In this document: positions 8,965 to 16,197 of the stretch, in pieces
Position numbering within the stretch: position 1 is the stretch's first letter
Layout: every line of letters starts with the position of its first letter
Assembly (NCBI RefSeq): GCF_900103785.1
Contig: NZ_FNHE01000018.1
Coordinates: forward strand, 1 to 64,000
DNA length: 64,000 bases
Direction: 5' to 3'
Source of the DNA: Geodermatophilus siccatus
GTDB lineage: Bacteria > Actinomycetota > Actinomycetes > Mycobacteriales > Geodermatophilaceae
Notes under the pieces: model-generated
What the model was told of the DNA's origin: nothing
What the model saw: only the letters and a program-made list of their open reading frames with translations
Databases searched by the model: none
Made by a program: the position numbers and the translations under genes

Positions 8965-10101
8965 ATGACGCCCGCGAGGGCGTCGGCCGAGTGGCTCCGA
9001 CGGCTGGAGTCGGTCCTCGCCGACCCGTCGCTGCTGCGACTGCTCTTCCAACCGATCGTCGACCTGCGACGCGGCGTCGTCGCCGGCTACGAGACGCTGG
9101 CTCGTTTCTGCGAGCCCGACGGGAAGCCGAGCCGGGTGGGCCCGGACCGCTGGTTCGCCGCCGCAGGCGCCCAGGGCACCGGGGCCCGCCTGGAGGGCCT
9201 CGTCGTCCGGCGCTGTCTGGAGCTGTTGCGCACGGTGCCGCCCAACTGCTTCCTCACCGTCAACGTCAGCCCGCACCTGCTCACGGACCCCGAGCTCGCC
9301 GACACCCTCCTGGCCGTCCCGGACCTCGCTCCGCTGGTCCTCGAGCTGACCGAGCACCAGGACGTGACCGAGCTGGAGCCCCTGCTCGACCTCCGCGACC
9401 GGCTCCGCAGCCGTGGTGCCCTCCTGGCGGTGGACGATGCCGGGTCGGGCTACTCCGGTCTCCAGCAGATCGCCGCCATCAAGCCCCAGATGGTCAAGCT
9501 GGACCGGGCGATCGTGTCCGGGGTGGACGGCGACGAGGTGAAGCTGGCGCTCACCGAGCTGCTCGGCGAGTTCGCCGGGCGGATCGACGCCTGGCTGCTG
9601 GCCGAGGGCATCGAGGCCTGGGGGGAGGTCGAGGCGCTGCTCCGCCTGGGTGTCCCCCTCGGTCAGGGCTGGCTCTTCGGCCACCCCGGCCCGGCCTGGC
9701 CCCGACTCGACCCGGGGACGGCCGCGCCGCTGCGCTTCCGCTCGGCGAAGGCCCGTCTGGTCGAGCACGTGGCCAGCCTGGTCGAGGAGGTGCCCGTCGA
9801 GGGCGGGCCGTCGGGAGGGGCGGTGCCCGAGGACCAGTCGGGGCTGCGCGTCGACTCCGCCGGCCGGCCCGTGGCGCTGTTGCTGCCGCGCCGTCGGGGC
9901 GACGACGAGCCGGGGCACCGGATCGCCCCGGTGAGCCTGCGCGTCCCCGCGCTCGCGGGGGTCCGTGAGGTCGCCCGGCGTGCCGCGGCACGCCCCGAGC
10001 ACTCGCGCTTCGACCCGATCGTCTGCGTCGACGACGTCGGCGTCGCGGTCGGCGTCGTCCGCGTCGAACGTCTCCTGCTACGGCTCGCCGCCGATGGGTA
10101 G
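8965..10101 (+). CDS. EAL-domain protein, probable c-di-GMP phosphodiesterase
   Basis: 378 aa. Residues 10-250 form an EAL domain: the first Glu is Glu43 in GYETLARF (Thr replaces Ala), with LTVNVSPHLL (Asn), LVLELTEHQD, LAVDDAGSGYSGL (Asp pair), MVKLDRAIV (Lys), LAEGIEAWGE and GQGWLFG (Glu, Gln). The metal- and water-binding residues therefore look complete and hydrolysis of c-di-GMP to pGpG is likely. The C-terminal 110 residues resemble a CBS- or GGDEF-flanking regulatory segment without a GGDEF active site. No membrane segment is visible. The rsiG gene about 6 kb away is a possible user of the same second messenger. Confidence 0.85.
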   Translation: MTPARASAEWLRRLESVLADPSLLRLLFQPIVDLRRGVVAGYETLARFCEPDGKPSRVGPDRWFAAAGAQGTGARLEGLVVRRCLELLRTVPPNCFLTVNVSPHLLTDPELADTLLAVPDLAPLVLELTEHQDVTELEPLLDLRDRLRSRGALLAVDDAGSGYSGLQQIAAIKPQMVKLDRAIVSGVDGDEVKLALTELLGEFAGRIDAWLLAEGIEAWGEVEALLRLGVPLGQGWLFGHPGPAWPRLDPGTAAPLRFRSAKARLVEHVASLVEEVPVEGGPSGGAVPEDQSGLRVDSAGRPVALLLPRRRGDDEPGHRIAPVSLRVPALAGVREVARRAAARPEHSRFDPIVCVDDVGVAVGVVRVERLLLRLAADG

Positions 10102-10146
10102 GAGCCGGCTGCCCCACCGATCCGTTCCACCACCCCGAGGGAAATC

Positions 10147-10323
10147 GTGAAGCAGTTCTCCTGTGGCGACGTCGTCCCCACCTGCACCCGACAGTTCATC
10201 GCTCCCACGGACGAGGAGATCCTGGCCGCCGTCGCCGAGCACGCGCGCACCGACCACGGCCTCACCGAGATCCCGCAGCACCTCATCGACCAGGTCCGGG
10301 AGCACATCCGCAGCGACTCGTGA
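10147..10323 (+). CDS. DUF1059 small protein
   Basis: 58 aa beginning VKQFSCGDVVPTC, with GTG at 10147 preceded by GAGGGA at a 5-6 nt distance. The pattern of an N-terminal Cys-Gly-x5-Cys pair, then TDEEILAAVAEHARTDHGL and a C-terminal helix, matches the DUF1059 family. Function is unknown. It lies between the EAL gene and the mycothiol-dependent isomerase and is too short to have been reported by length-filtered gene finding. Confidence 0.85.
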   Translation: MKQFSCGDVVPTCTRQFIAPTDEEILAAVAEHARTDHGLTEIPQHLIDQVREHIRSDS

Positions 10324-10347
10324 CCTCGTCGGCGGCCCTCCGGCACC

Positions 10348-11115
10348 ATGGGCGCCGTGGCGGTCGACGAGCGCCTGCGGCGACGGTGCACCGAGGCCGT
10401 CGTCGAGGAGGGGGAGCGCTTCGGCGTCCTGGTGCAGGAGGTCGAGGCCGGGCTGACGGCTGCGCCCGACCTGCAGGCGCCGGTCCCCTGGGTGCCCGAC
10501 TGGACGATCCGCGACCTCGTCGGACACCTGGGCGCCGTCCACCGCTGGGCGACCGCGATCGTGCGGGCCGGCACCACCGACCGGCCCGCCGCACCACCGC
10601 GGCCGCCGGACGGTGGCCTGCTCGACTGGTACGCCGCGGGCCTGGCCGACCTGGTGCACGCCCTGCGCGACACGCCCCCGGACGCCCCGGCCTGGCACAT
10701 GAGCCCGGCGGCCGAGAAGACCGTCGGCTCCTGGGTCCGCCGGCAGGCGCACGAGCTCGCCGTCCACCGCATGGACCTCGAGGTCGCCGCGGGCCGGCCG
10801 GTCACCGCGGTGGACCCGGAGCTGGCCGAGGACGGCGCCGACGAGGTGCTGGGCGTCGTCGTCCCCCGGTGGGCGCACGTCGAGCCGGTGGCCTCCGCCA
10901 CGGCGGCGGTCGTCGTGCGCAGCACCGACACCGACCGGGTCTGGACGGTGCGGGTCCGCCGCGGGGAGGTCGAGGTGCACGAGGGGGACGCCGGCGCCGC
11001 CGACGCCCGGCTCGAGGCACCGGCCGGTCAGCTGCTGCGCCGGCTGTGGGGCCGCCCGGCCGAGGTCGCGGTGACCGGCGACCCCGCCGCCGAGGCGCTG
11101 CTGCGCGGCCGGTGA
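10348..11115 (+). CDS. Mycothiol-dependent maleylpyruvate isomerase family protein
   Basis: 255 aa. The N-terminal DinB-like four-helix bundle carries the metal-binding histidines in DLVGHLGAVHRWA and RQAHELAVHRMDLE. The C-terminal half (VVVRSTDTDRVWTVRV, TGDPAAEALLRGR) matches the MDMPI C-terminal domain. The family includes mycothiol-dependent isomerases and S-transferases; the substrate here cannot be named. Linked to mshA and mshD in function only. The start may be the ATG at 10348 or the GTG 9 nt downstream. Confidence 0.85.
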   Translation: MGAVAVDERLRRRCTEAVVEEGERFGVLVQEVEAGLTAAPDLQAPVPWVPDWTIRDLVGHLGAVHRWATAIVRAGTTDRPAAPPRPPDGGLLDWYAAGLADLVHALRDTPPDAPAWHMSPAAEKTVGSWVRRQAHELAVHRMDLEVAAGRPVTAVDPELAEDGADEVLGVVVPRWAHVEPVASATAAVVVRSTDTDRVWTVRVRRGEVEVHEGDAGAADARLEAPAGQLLRRLWGRPAEVAVTGDPAAEALLRGR

Positions 11116-11161
11116 GGGTGCCGGGCAGGATGGTCGGCGTGCGTCCCGTCCCCGTGACCCG

Positions 11162-12025
11162 ATGAGCCGTCGCAGGCAGGCCGAGCCCGTCGTCCCGCCC
11201 GGTCCCACGCCCGTCGACGGCGGCACCGCCGAGCTGCTCGGGGACGCCGACCGCGACGGCTCCTGGGTTCTCGTGCTGGACGGGACGCCGCAGTCGCACG
11301 TCGACCTCGAGGACCCGACCCACCTGGAGTTCGAGTACGTGCGCCGGATGGGCCACGTGCTCGACCTCGCCGCCGCCGACGGCCGGCCCATCGACGTCGT
11401 CCACCTCGGCGGCGGCGCGCTGACCCTCCCCCGCTACGTCGCGGCGACCCGCCCCGGCTCCCGGCAGCGGGTCGTCGAGCTCGACCAGCCGCTCACCGAG
11501 CTGGTCCGTGCGCACCTGCCGCTGCCGCGCGACGCCCGCGTCCGGGTGCGCGCCGCCGACGCCCGCGAGGGGCTGGCCGCCCTGCCGTGCGCCAGCGCGG
11601 ACGTCGTCGTCAGCGACGTCTTCGCCGGAGCCCGCACGCCGGCGCACCTGACCAGCGTCGAGTACGTGCAGGAGGCGCACCGCGTGCTCCGGCCGGGGGG
11701 CTCGTTCGTCGTGAACGTCGCCGACGGCCCGCCGCTGCGCTTCGCCCGCACCCAGGTGGCCACGCTGCGCGCGGTCTTCGCGCACGTCTGCCTGCTGGCC
11801 GAGCCGGGCACGTTGCGCGGCCGCCGCTTCGGCAACCTGGTGGCGGTCGCCTCGGACGCCGAGCTGCCGGTCCCCGCGCTGGTCCGCCGCTGCGCCGCCG
11901 ACCCGATGCCCAGCCGGGTGGTCGAGGGTGCCGACCTGGACCGCTTCGCCGGCCGGGCCGGGCCGGTCCACGACGTCGACGCGGTCGCCTCCCCCGAGCC
12001 CCCGGAGGGCGTCTTCAGCCGCTGA
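11162..12025 (+). CDS. Spermidine synthase-like (polyamine aminopropyltransferase fold) protein
   Basis: 287 aa. The order of elements follows spermidine synthase: substrate-side beta region (GTPQSHVDLEDPTHLEFEY), motif I IDVVHLGGGALTLPRYV, RVVELDQPL at the end of strand 2, VVVSDVFAGARTP, and LRPGGSFVVNVAD. The GGG-x-L/LP loop and SDVF suggest the soluble actinobacterial relative that often sits alone and whose polyamine activity is unproven. The last 11 bases overlap the convergent macro-domain gene. Confidence 0.8.
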   Translation: MSRRRQAEPVVPPGPTPVDGGTAELLGDADRDGSWVLVLDGTPQSHVDLEDPTHLEFEYVRRMGHVLDLAAADGRPIDVVHLGGGALTLPRYVAATRPGSRQRVVELDQPLTELVRAHLPLPRDARVRVRAADAREGLAALPCASADVVVSDVFAGARTPAHLTSVEYVQEAHRVLRPGGSFVVNVADGPPLRFARTQVATLRAVFAHVCLLAEPGTLRGRRFGNLVAVASDAELPVPALVRRCAADPMPSRVVEGADLDRFAGRAGPVHDVDAVASPEPPEGVFSR

Positions 12026-12527
12026 GCGCGGCCTCGAAGGCCGCCAGCGCGCGGTCGTCGAACAGCACGAACCGCACCTCCTGGACGTGCTGCACCGCGG
12101 CCGCGCGGACGCCGGCCACCGCCTGCACCGCGGCGTCCTCCAGCGGCCAGCCGTAGACACCGGCCGAGATGGCCGGGAAGGCCACCGACCGCGCGCCCAG
12201 ACCGTCGGCCACACGCAGGCTCTCGGTGTAGCAGGAGCGCAGGACGGCGGAACGGTCCTCGTCGGCCGACCAGATCGGGCCGGCGGTGTGCACCACCCAG
12301 CGGGCGGGGAGCCGGCCGGCCGTCGTCGCCACCGCCTGGCCGCGCGGCAGCCGGCCGCCGGGCAGCCCGGCCTTCAGCGCGCGGCACTCGGCCAGGACGT
12401 CCGGCCCTCCGGCCGCGTGGATGGCGCCGTCGACCCCGCCGCCACCGAGCAGCCCGGGGTTGGCCGCGTTCACGACGACGTCGACGTCGGCCCGGGTGAT
12501 GTCGCCGCGGACGGCGCGCAGGAGCAC
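12015..12527 (-). CDS. Macro-domain protein, probable O-acetyl-ADP-ribose deacetylase
   Basis: 170 aa, a single macro domain of the MacroD/YmdB type. It shows NAANPGLLGGGGVDGAIH (catalytic Asn and the Gly-rich loop), WVVHTAGPIW and FPAISAGVYGWP. Expected to hydrolyse O-acetyl-ADP-ribose or remove mono-ADP-ribose from aspartate or glutamate. GTG at 12527 is 6 nt after TACGGT, so translation is probably leaderless. It is divergent from pspC-like across 23 bp. Confidence 0.9.
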   Translation of the reverse strand: MLLRAVRGDITRADVDVVVNAANPGLLGGGGVDGAIHAAGGPDVLAECRALKAGLPGGRLPRGQAVATTAGRLPARWVVHTAGPIWSADEDRSAVLRSCYTESLRVADGLGARSVAFPAISAGVYGWPLEDAAVQAVAGVRAAAVQHVQEVRFVLFDDRALAAFEAALSG

Positions 12528-12533
12528 GTCCCG

Positions 12534-12543
12534 ACCGTAGGGT
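12534..12543. promoter_or_regulatory. Overlapping divergent -10 boxes (macro gene / PspC gene)
   Basis: The ten bases ACCGTAGGGT contain TACGGT on the minus strand (12539-12534), 6 nt from the macro-domain GTG, and TAGGGT on the plus strand (12538-12543), 7 nt from the PspC ATG. The two boxes share 2 bp, so polymerase could serve only one direction at a time. Confidence 0.5.
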
Positions 12544-12550
12544 CGGGGAC

Positions 12551-12757
12551 ATGACCCCGCCTGCCCGCCTCCCGCTCCGTCGCGACACCCAGGACAAGGT
12601 CATCGCCGGTGTCTGCGCGGGGATCGCCCGGCGCTACGGCCTCTCACCGACCGTTCTGCGCCTGGCGTTCGTGCTCTCCTGCGTGCTGCCCGGCCCGCAG
12701 TTCATCGCCTACCTGCTGCTGTGGATCGTGATCCCGAAGGACACCCGGGGCTGGTGA
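12551..12757 (+). CDS. PspC-domain small membrane protein
   Basis: 68 aa consisting of almost nothing but a PspC domain: RRDTQDKVIAGVCAGIARRY, then LRLAFVLSC and a transmembrane stretch PQFIAYLLLWIVIPKD. Family members sense or buffer envelope stress with other Psp proteins; no pspA is in the window. Apparently leaderless (-10 box ends 7 nt before ATG). Ends in GW-stop, as does the convergent neighbour, and the two stop regions form a hairpin. Confidence 0.9.
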   Translation: MTPPARLPLRRDTQDKVIAGVCAGIARRYGLSPTVLRLAFVLSCVLPGPQFIAYLLLWIVIPKDTRGW

Positions 12758-12776
12758 GCCCGGCGGCTCACCAGCC
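12749..12776. terminator. Hairpin formed by two convergent stop-codon regions
   Basis: Arms 12749-12760 (ggctggtgagcc) and 12765-12776 are perfectly complementary with loop cggc. Each arm encodes the last Trp codon and TGA of one of the two convergent genes, making a compact bidirectional terminator inside coding sequence. Confidence 0.65.
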
Positions 12777-13058
12777 GCTGCCGCCCCGGCTCACGCCGCG
12801 GACGGCGGGCCGGACGTCGACCAGGTAGACGACCGCGGCGATGATCGCCGGCAGGCCGAGGAAGCTCAGCGGGTTCTGGAAGGCGACGATGACCAGCACC
12901 GCGAGCCCCAGGATGGCCGCCCAGCCGGGCTTGGTGAGCTTGCCGGCAGCGACGTAGCCGGCGGCCGGGCGGATGAGGGCGTCGACGAGCGCCCACGCCG
13001 TGAGCCCCAGCGACGCGTAGAAGAGCACCGCGTAGACGAGACCCTGGAAGCTCAGCAT
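12768..13058 (-). CDS. DUF2516 membrane protein
   Basis: 96 aa, with ATG at 13058 giving MLSFQGLVYAVLFYASLG. Three hydrophobic stretches (residues 5-27, 43-60, 62-78), the middle region RPAAGYVAAGKLTKPGWAAI and a basic tail (VRGVSRGGSGW). Corresponds to the small membrane gene that follows hbhA in mycobacteria (Rv0476 position), so the XRE-HbhA-DUF2516 order is conserved here. Function is unknown. Confidence 0.85.
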   Translation of the reverse strand: MLSFQGLVYAVLFYASLGLTAWALVDALIRPAAGYVAAGKLTKPGWAAILGLAVLVIVAFQNPLSFLGLPAIIAAVVYLVDVRPAVRGVSRGGSGW

Positions 13059-13128
13059 GCCCGGCAGGGTACCCGCGCAGCGGCGTCCGGCCACGCTGCC
13101 GCGACCCCTCCGGGGGGTCCGGACGCGG

Positions 13129-13166
13129 CAGGGCCCCGGAGCGCTGCGCGCAGCTCCGGGGCCCTG
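13129..13166. terminator. 14-bp hairpin downstream of hbhA-like gene
   Basis: Arms 13129-13142 and 13153-13166 (cagggccccggagc and its complement) are perfect, with a 10-nt loop. It lies between the palindromic repeat 13180-13229 and the DUF2516 start, so it most likely ends leftward transcription from the XRE/HbhA pair. Confidence 0.6.
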
Positions 13167-13179
13167 GGTCGCGGGGCGG

Positions 13180-13229
13180 CCTCCCTGCAGGGCCCGCCGC
13201 GAGTTCGCGAGCGGCGGGGGGCAGGGAGG
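13180..13229. repeat. 3'-end palindromic repeat, copy 1
   Basis: Nested hairpin: outer arms 13180-13188/13221-13229 (cctccctgc / gcagggagg) and inner arms 13193-13200/13211-13218 (cccgccgc / gcggcggg) around gagttcgcga. It starts 7 bp after the HbhA-like stop. Same architecture as the copies at 15549, 29753, 51512 and 58049. Confidence 0.75.
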
Positions 13230-13236
13230 TCCTCGT

Positions 13237-13974
13237 TCAGTCGCGCTTGGTGGTGCGGGTGCGGGTCACGCGGGCGGAGGTGCCGGCCGGGGTGGACCTG
13301 CGGGCCGCGGAGGTCTTCTTCGCCGCGGCACGCTTGCGGGCCGGCTTGGGGGCCTCGGGCTCCTCGGCCGACTCCAGGGTCGCCTTGGCCGACTCGGCGG
13401 CCTCGTGCGTGGCCTCCTCGGCGGAGTCGATGGCCTTCTCCGCCTTCGCCGCCGTCTTCTGCGCGATCGAGGTGACCTCGTTGGAGGCCTCGGCGACCGT
13501 CTCGGCGGTCTCCTCGAGCACCTCCTCGAGGGTGTCCTCGACGGCGTCCACCGCGCGCTCGGCGCGGCCGACGACCTTGCGGACGACGGGCTGGCGACGC
13601 AGCTCCTCGACGACCTCGGCACCGCGGACGGCGAGGGTCTCGATGGTGGCGACCGTCTGGGTGCGGGCGGTGCTCACCAGGCCGGCCACCGTGCTGGCGA
13701 CGGTGTCGGGGCGGACCGCGGAGGCGACGTGCTGGGCCGACGTGCGCGCGGTGCGGACGGCCTCCTCGGCGCGGGTGCGGGCCTCCTTGGCGGCCAGGTC
13801 CACCTGCACCTGGGCCTCGCCGGGCAGGGCCTCGACGCGCGAGCGCAGGGTGCCCACGACGGCGCGGGTGCGCTCGACGGCCAGGTCGCCGGCGCCGACG
13901 GCGGCCAGCAGCACCTGCTTGTTCTGGACGACGACGGTCTCGCCGTACTTCTTCAACGTGTCGGTGGCGGTCAT
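13237..13974 (-). CDS. HbhA-like heparin-binding hemagglutinin homologue
   Basis: 245 aa, almost entirely helical. The first 70 residues (MTATDTLKKYGETVVVQNKQ, LAVERTRAVVGTLRSRVEAL) resemble the coiled coil of mycobacterial HbhA. An acidic Ala/Glu-rich middle follows (VEDTLEEVLEETAETVAEA), then a basic Lys/Arg/Ala tail (KPARKRAAAKKTSAARR) like the lysine-rich heparin-binding end. ATG overlaps the TGA of the upstream XRE gene (ATGA), as expected for an operon. In a non-pathogen the role is more likely adhesion, lipid or nucleoid binding than host attachment; that is inference. Confidence 0.75.
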   Translation of the reverse strand: MTATDTLKKYGETVVVQNKQVLLAAVGAGDLAVERTRAVVGTLRSRVEALPGEAQVQVDLAAKEARTRAEEAVRTARTSAQHVASAVRPDTVASTVAGLVSTARTQTVATIETLAVRGAEVVEELRRQPVVRKVVGRAERAVDAVEDTLEEVLEETAETVAEASNEVTSIAQKTAAKAEKAIDSAEEATHEAAESAKATLESAEEPEAPKPARKRAAAKKTSAARRSTPAGTSARVTRTRTTKRD

Positions 13975-14483
13975 GCCGACTCCTTCGCGGAACGGTTCGG
14001 GGTGGGATCAGTGGGGTCTGCCGGGGCGGACGCGTTCGTGGCGTGCTCCCGGGCGTAGGTCTCGTAGAGCTCGAGCAGCACGGCCTTGTGCCGCTCGGAG
14101 AGCGACGGGTCGGCGCGGATCGCCGCCACGGTGTCCGGGTTGCCGTCGCGGCGGTCGAGGATCCCGGCCTGCTCGTAGAGCGTCTCCGCCGAGATCTTCA
14201 GGCCCTTGGCGATGGCGGCGAGGATTTCCGCCGACGGCTTGCGCAGCCCCCGCTCCACCTGTGAGAGGTACGGGTTGCTCACCCCGGCCGTGCGGGCGAG
14301 TTCGCGGAGGGACACGCGGGCGGCGTTGCGCTGCTCGCGGATGAACTCCCCGACCTGGGAGCCGGTCGCCGACACCTTGGAGCGCTCGGCGGCCACCGTC
14401 TCCGCGACGCTGCTCGCGACCTGGTCGACCACGCCACGGACGGTGGTCACCTGCCCGCGGACGAAGTCGCTTGGGTTCTGCAC
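13971..14483 (-). CDS. XRE-family transcriptional regulator
   Basis: 170 aa. An N-terminal helical extension (VRGVVDQVASSVAETVAAER) precedes a classical HTH_3 domain: FIREQRNAARVSLRELART, GVSNPYLSQVERGLRKPS, LKISAETLYEQAGI. It matches the regulator gene found directly before hbhA in mycobacteria (Rv0474 position). GTG at 14483 is only 6 nt after a -10 box, so the message is leaderless. A palindrome over the promoter suggests autoregulation of the XRE-HbhA pair. Confidence 0.9.
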   Translation of the reverse strand: MQNPSDFVRGQVTTVRGVVDQVASSVAETVAAERSKVSATGSQVGEFIREQRNAARVSLRELARTAGVSNPYLSQVERGLRKPSAEILAAIAKGLKISAETLYEQAGILDRRDGNPDTVAAIRADPSLSERHKAVLLELYETYAREHATNASAPADPTDPTPNRSAKESA

Positions 14484-14489
14484 ACCCCG

Positions 14490-14540
14490 ACGCTAGGCCG
14501 GGGTGCTAGCTGTTGCAAGCGGAGGAGCTAGCACCCGGCC
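14490..14540 (-). promoter_or_regulatory. Promoter with embedded operator for the XRE-HbhA operon
   Basis: Minus-strand -35 TTGCAA (14518-14513), 17-nt spacer, -10 TAGCGT (14495-14490), then 6 nt to the GTG. The inverted repeat gggtgctagct (14501-14511) / agctagcaccc (14526-14536) flanks the -35, so a bound dimer would block the promoter. Confidence 0.7.
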
Positions 14541-14569
14541 GTGAACCGCCTCACACCCGGCGTGTCGGC

Positions 14570-15514
14570 TCACGCCGGCAGCGCTGCGGCTGCTCGCACC
14601 TCCCCGACCACGCCGTCCCCACCGGTGACCGGCGTCAGCGACCAGGGGGCCAGCCGCTCGGCCGGGACGCCGAGGTACCGCAGGCCGGCGCACAGGGCGG
14701 GCGTGCGGCCGCGCTCGCTCCCGTCGTCGAGCTTGAGGGCGACCGCGCCACGGCCGGGCAGCGCGGCGACGTGCACGCCGTCGGCACCGCCCTTGACCAG
14801 CAGGCCGTCGACGGCGCGCATGAGGTCGGTGTCCTCGCGGCCGGTGCCCGCCACGTACCAGGGGTGCGCCCGCATCGCGTCGGCGACCGCCCGGCCGGAC
14901 GTGCCGGCCGCGGCCGCGACCAGCGAGACCACGCCCCGCGCCAGGCCGGTCAGCGGCAGCCCGTGCTGCGGGGCGCCGCAGCCGTCGACGACGACCGCCG
15001 CCACCGGCGTGCCCGCGGCCTCCCCGAGCCGGGCCTCGACCGCCTGCTGCAGCGGGTGCTCCCGCTCGAGGTAGCCCTCGGTGGGCCAGCCGGCGGCGAC
15101 GCAGGCGGACAGCATCGCCGCGTGCTTGCCCGAGCAGTTCATCGCCAGCCGCTCCGGCGCCCGGCCCCCGGCCAGCCAGGCGGCGCGGGTGGCCTCGTGC
15201 GCGGGCAGCGCCGGCGGGCAACCGAGGTCATCCGGCGAGAGGCCGACGGCGGCGAGCATGCCGGCGACCAGCTCGCGGTGGCCGTCCTCGCCGGAGTGCG
15301 AGCCGGCGCCGATGGCCAGCTCCTCCGCCGAGCGCGGTGCCCAGCCGGCGGCCAGCAGGGCGGTGGCCTGCACCGGCTTGTTCGCCGAGCGCGGCAGCAC
15401 CGGGCGCTCGACGTCCCCGACGGCGGACAGCACAGCACCGTCGGGGCCGACGACGACCAGCGCGCCGCGGTGCACCGACTCCAGGAAGCCCGAGCGCCAC
15501 ACCTCCACCAGCAC
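14570..15514 (-). CDS. Asparaginase (asparaginase II family)
   Basis: 314 aa, starting at GTG 15514 where GGAG lies 6 nt upstream. It belongs to the asparaginase II (thermolabile, Rhizobium-type) family rather than the AnsA/AnsB fold. Seen: EVWRSGFLESVHRGALVVV, RSANKPVQATALL, GSHSGEDGHRELV, MNCSGKHAAML, DGCGAPQHGLPL and TGREDTDLMRAVDGLLVKGG. The conserved Ser/Lys and Cys-containing loops are intact. Hydrolyses L-asparagine to aspartate and ammonia. It is the last gene of the leftward series that starts at murD. Confidence 0.88.
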   Translation of the reverse strand: MLVEVWRSGFLESVHRGALVVVGPDGAVLSAVGDVERPVLPRSANKPVQATALLAAGWAPRSAEELAIGAGSHSGEDGHRELVAGMLAAVGLSPDDLGCPPALPAHEATRAAWLAGGRAPERLAMNCSGKHAAMLSACVAAGWPTEGYLEREHPLQQAVEARLGEAAGTPVAAVVVDGCGAPQHGLPLTGLARGVVSLVAAAAGTSGRAVADAMRAHPWYVAGTGREDTDLMRAVDGLLVKGGADGVHVAALPGRGAVALKLDDGSERGRTPALCAGLRYLGVPAERLAPWSLTPVTGGDGVVGEVRAAAALPA

Positions 15515-15548
15515 CGGGTTCTCCGGCCACGGGAGGTGCTGGAACCGG

Positions 15549-15603
15549 CCCCCGTGCAGGGACCCGCGGGGCGAGCTCGCGAGCCGTGCGGGGGGCACGG
15601 GGG
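15549..15603. repeat. 3'-end palindromic repeat, copy 2
   Basis: Outer arms 15549-15557 (cccccgtgc) and 15595-15603 (gcacggggg) with a gcgagctcgcgag core. It begins 3 bp beyond the rsiG stop codon and extends to about 35 bp before the asparaginase start, separating the two. Confidence 0.65.
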
Positions 15604-15606
15604 TCC

Positions 15607-16197
15607 TTACCGGCCCTCGTCGGCGAGCAGGGCGGCGACGTCGGCCTCGCCGTTGCGGTACCGGCGGCCCAGCTCGGCGGCCAGCCCGTCCATGACCTGC
15701 TGCACGCCGCGGCGGCGCTCGGACAGCGACCCCTCGGCCGCGGCCAGCGCGCGGGCGGCCTGCTCCAGATCGGCGTCCGACAGCTCGGGGACCGCCGACA
15801 GGTCGACGCCGGGGGTCAGCGAGTTGACCCAGCTCTCGTACTCCTCCGGCGCGGCCGGCTGCACGGTCTGGTGCCGGCCGAGGCCGTGGGCCGGGCCGCG
15901 GCCCTTCTCGGCCAGGATCTCCGGGAGCAGGTCGACCAGCGAGCGGCCGTCGTGCTCGGCGCGGCGCTGCAGCTCGCGGCGCACGATGTCCAGCCGCCCC
16001 TGCAGCAGCCGCCGGGTGTAGGAGAGGTTGACCTCCTCCTGCTCGGCCTGGCGGCGCAGCCGGCGCACGTCGGCCATCGGCCGCTGGACGGCGGCCTCGA
16101 GGAAGCCGGGGTCGAGCAGTGCGTCGACGGCGGCACCGCCGGCGCGGGTCGGGTCGGGGGTCACGGGGCGGGCCTCTCCGGAGGGGCGAGCGGTCAC
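15607..16197 (-). CDS. rsiG: RsiG-like c-di-GMP-responsive anti-sigma factor
   Basis: 196 aa. In Streptomyces, RsiG sequesters the sporulation sigma factor WhiG when bound to c-di-GMP. The ligand is held by the signature E(X)3S(X)2R(X)3Q(X)3D on each of two antiparallel helices. Both copies are present and complete: Glu55-Ser59-Arg62-Gln66-Asp70 and Glu155-Ser159-Arg162-Gln166-Asp170. The helices are separated by a linker containing PEEYESWVNSLTPGVDLS. GTG at 16197 overlaps the ygfZ stop by 4 bases (GTGA). The sigma partner is not in the window. In Geodermatophilaceae it might be a flagellar/WhiG-type sigma rather than a spore regulator; that is inference. Confidence 0.85.
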   Translation of the reverse strand: MTARPSGEARPVTPDPTRAGGAAVDALLDPGFLEAAVQRPMADVRRLRRQAEQEEVNLSYTRRLLQGRLDIVRRELQRRAEHDGRSLVDLLPEILAEKGRGPAHGLGRHQTVQPAAPEEYESWVNSLTPGVDLSAVPELSDADLEQAARALAAAEGSLSERRRGVQQVMDGLAAELGRRYRNGEADVAALLADEGR

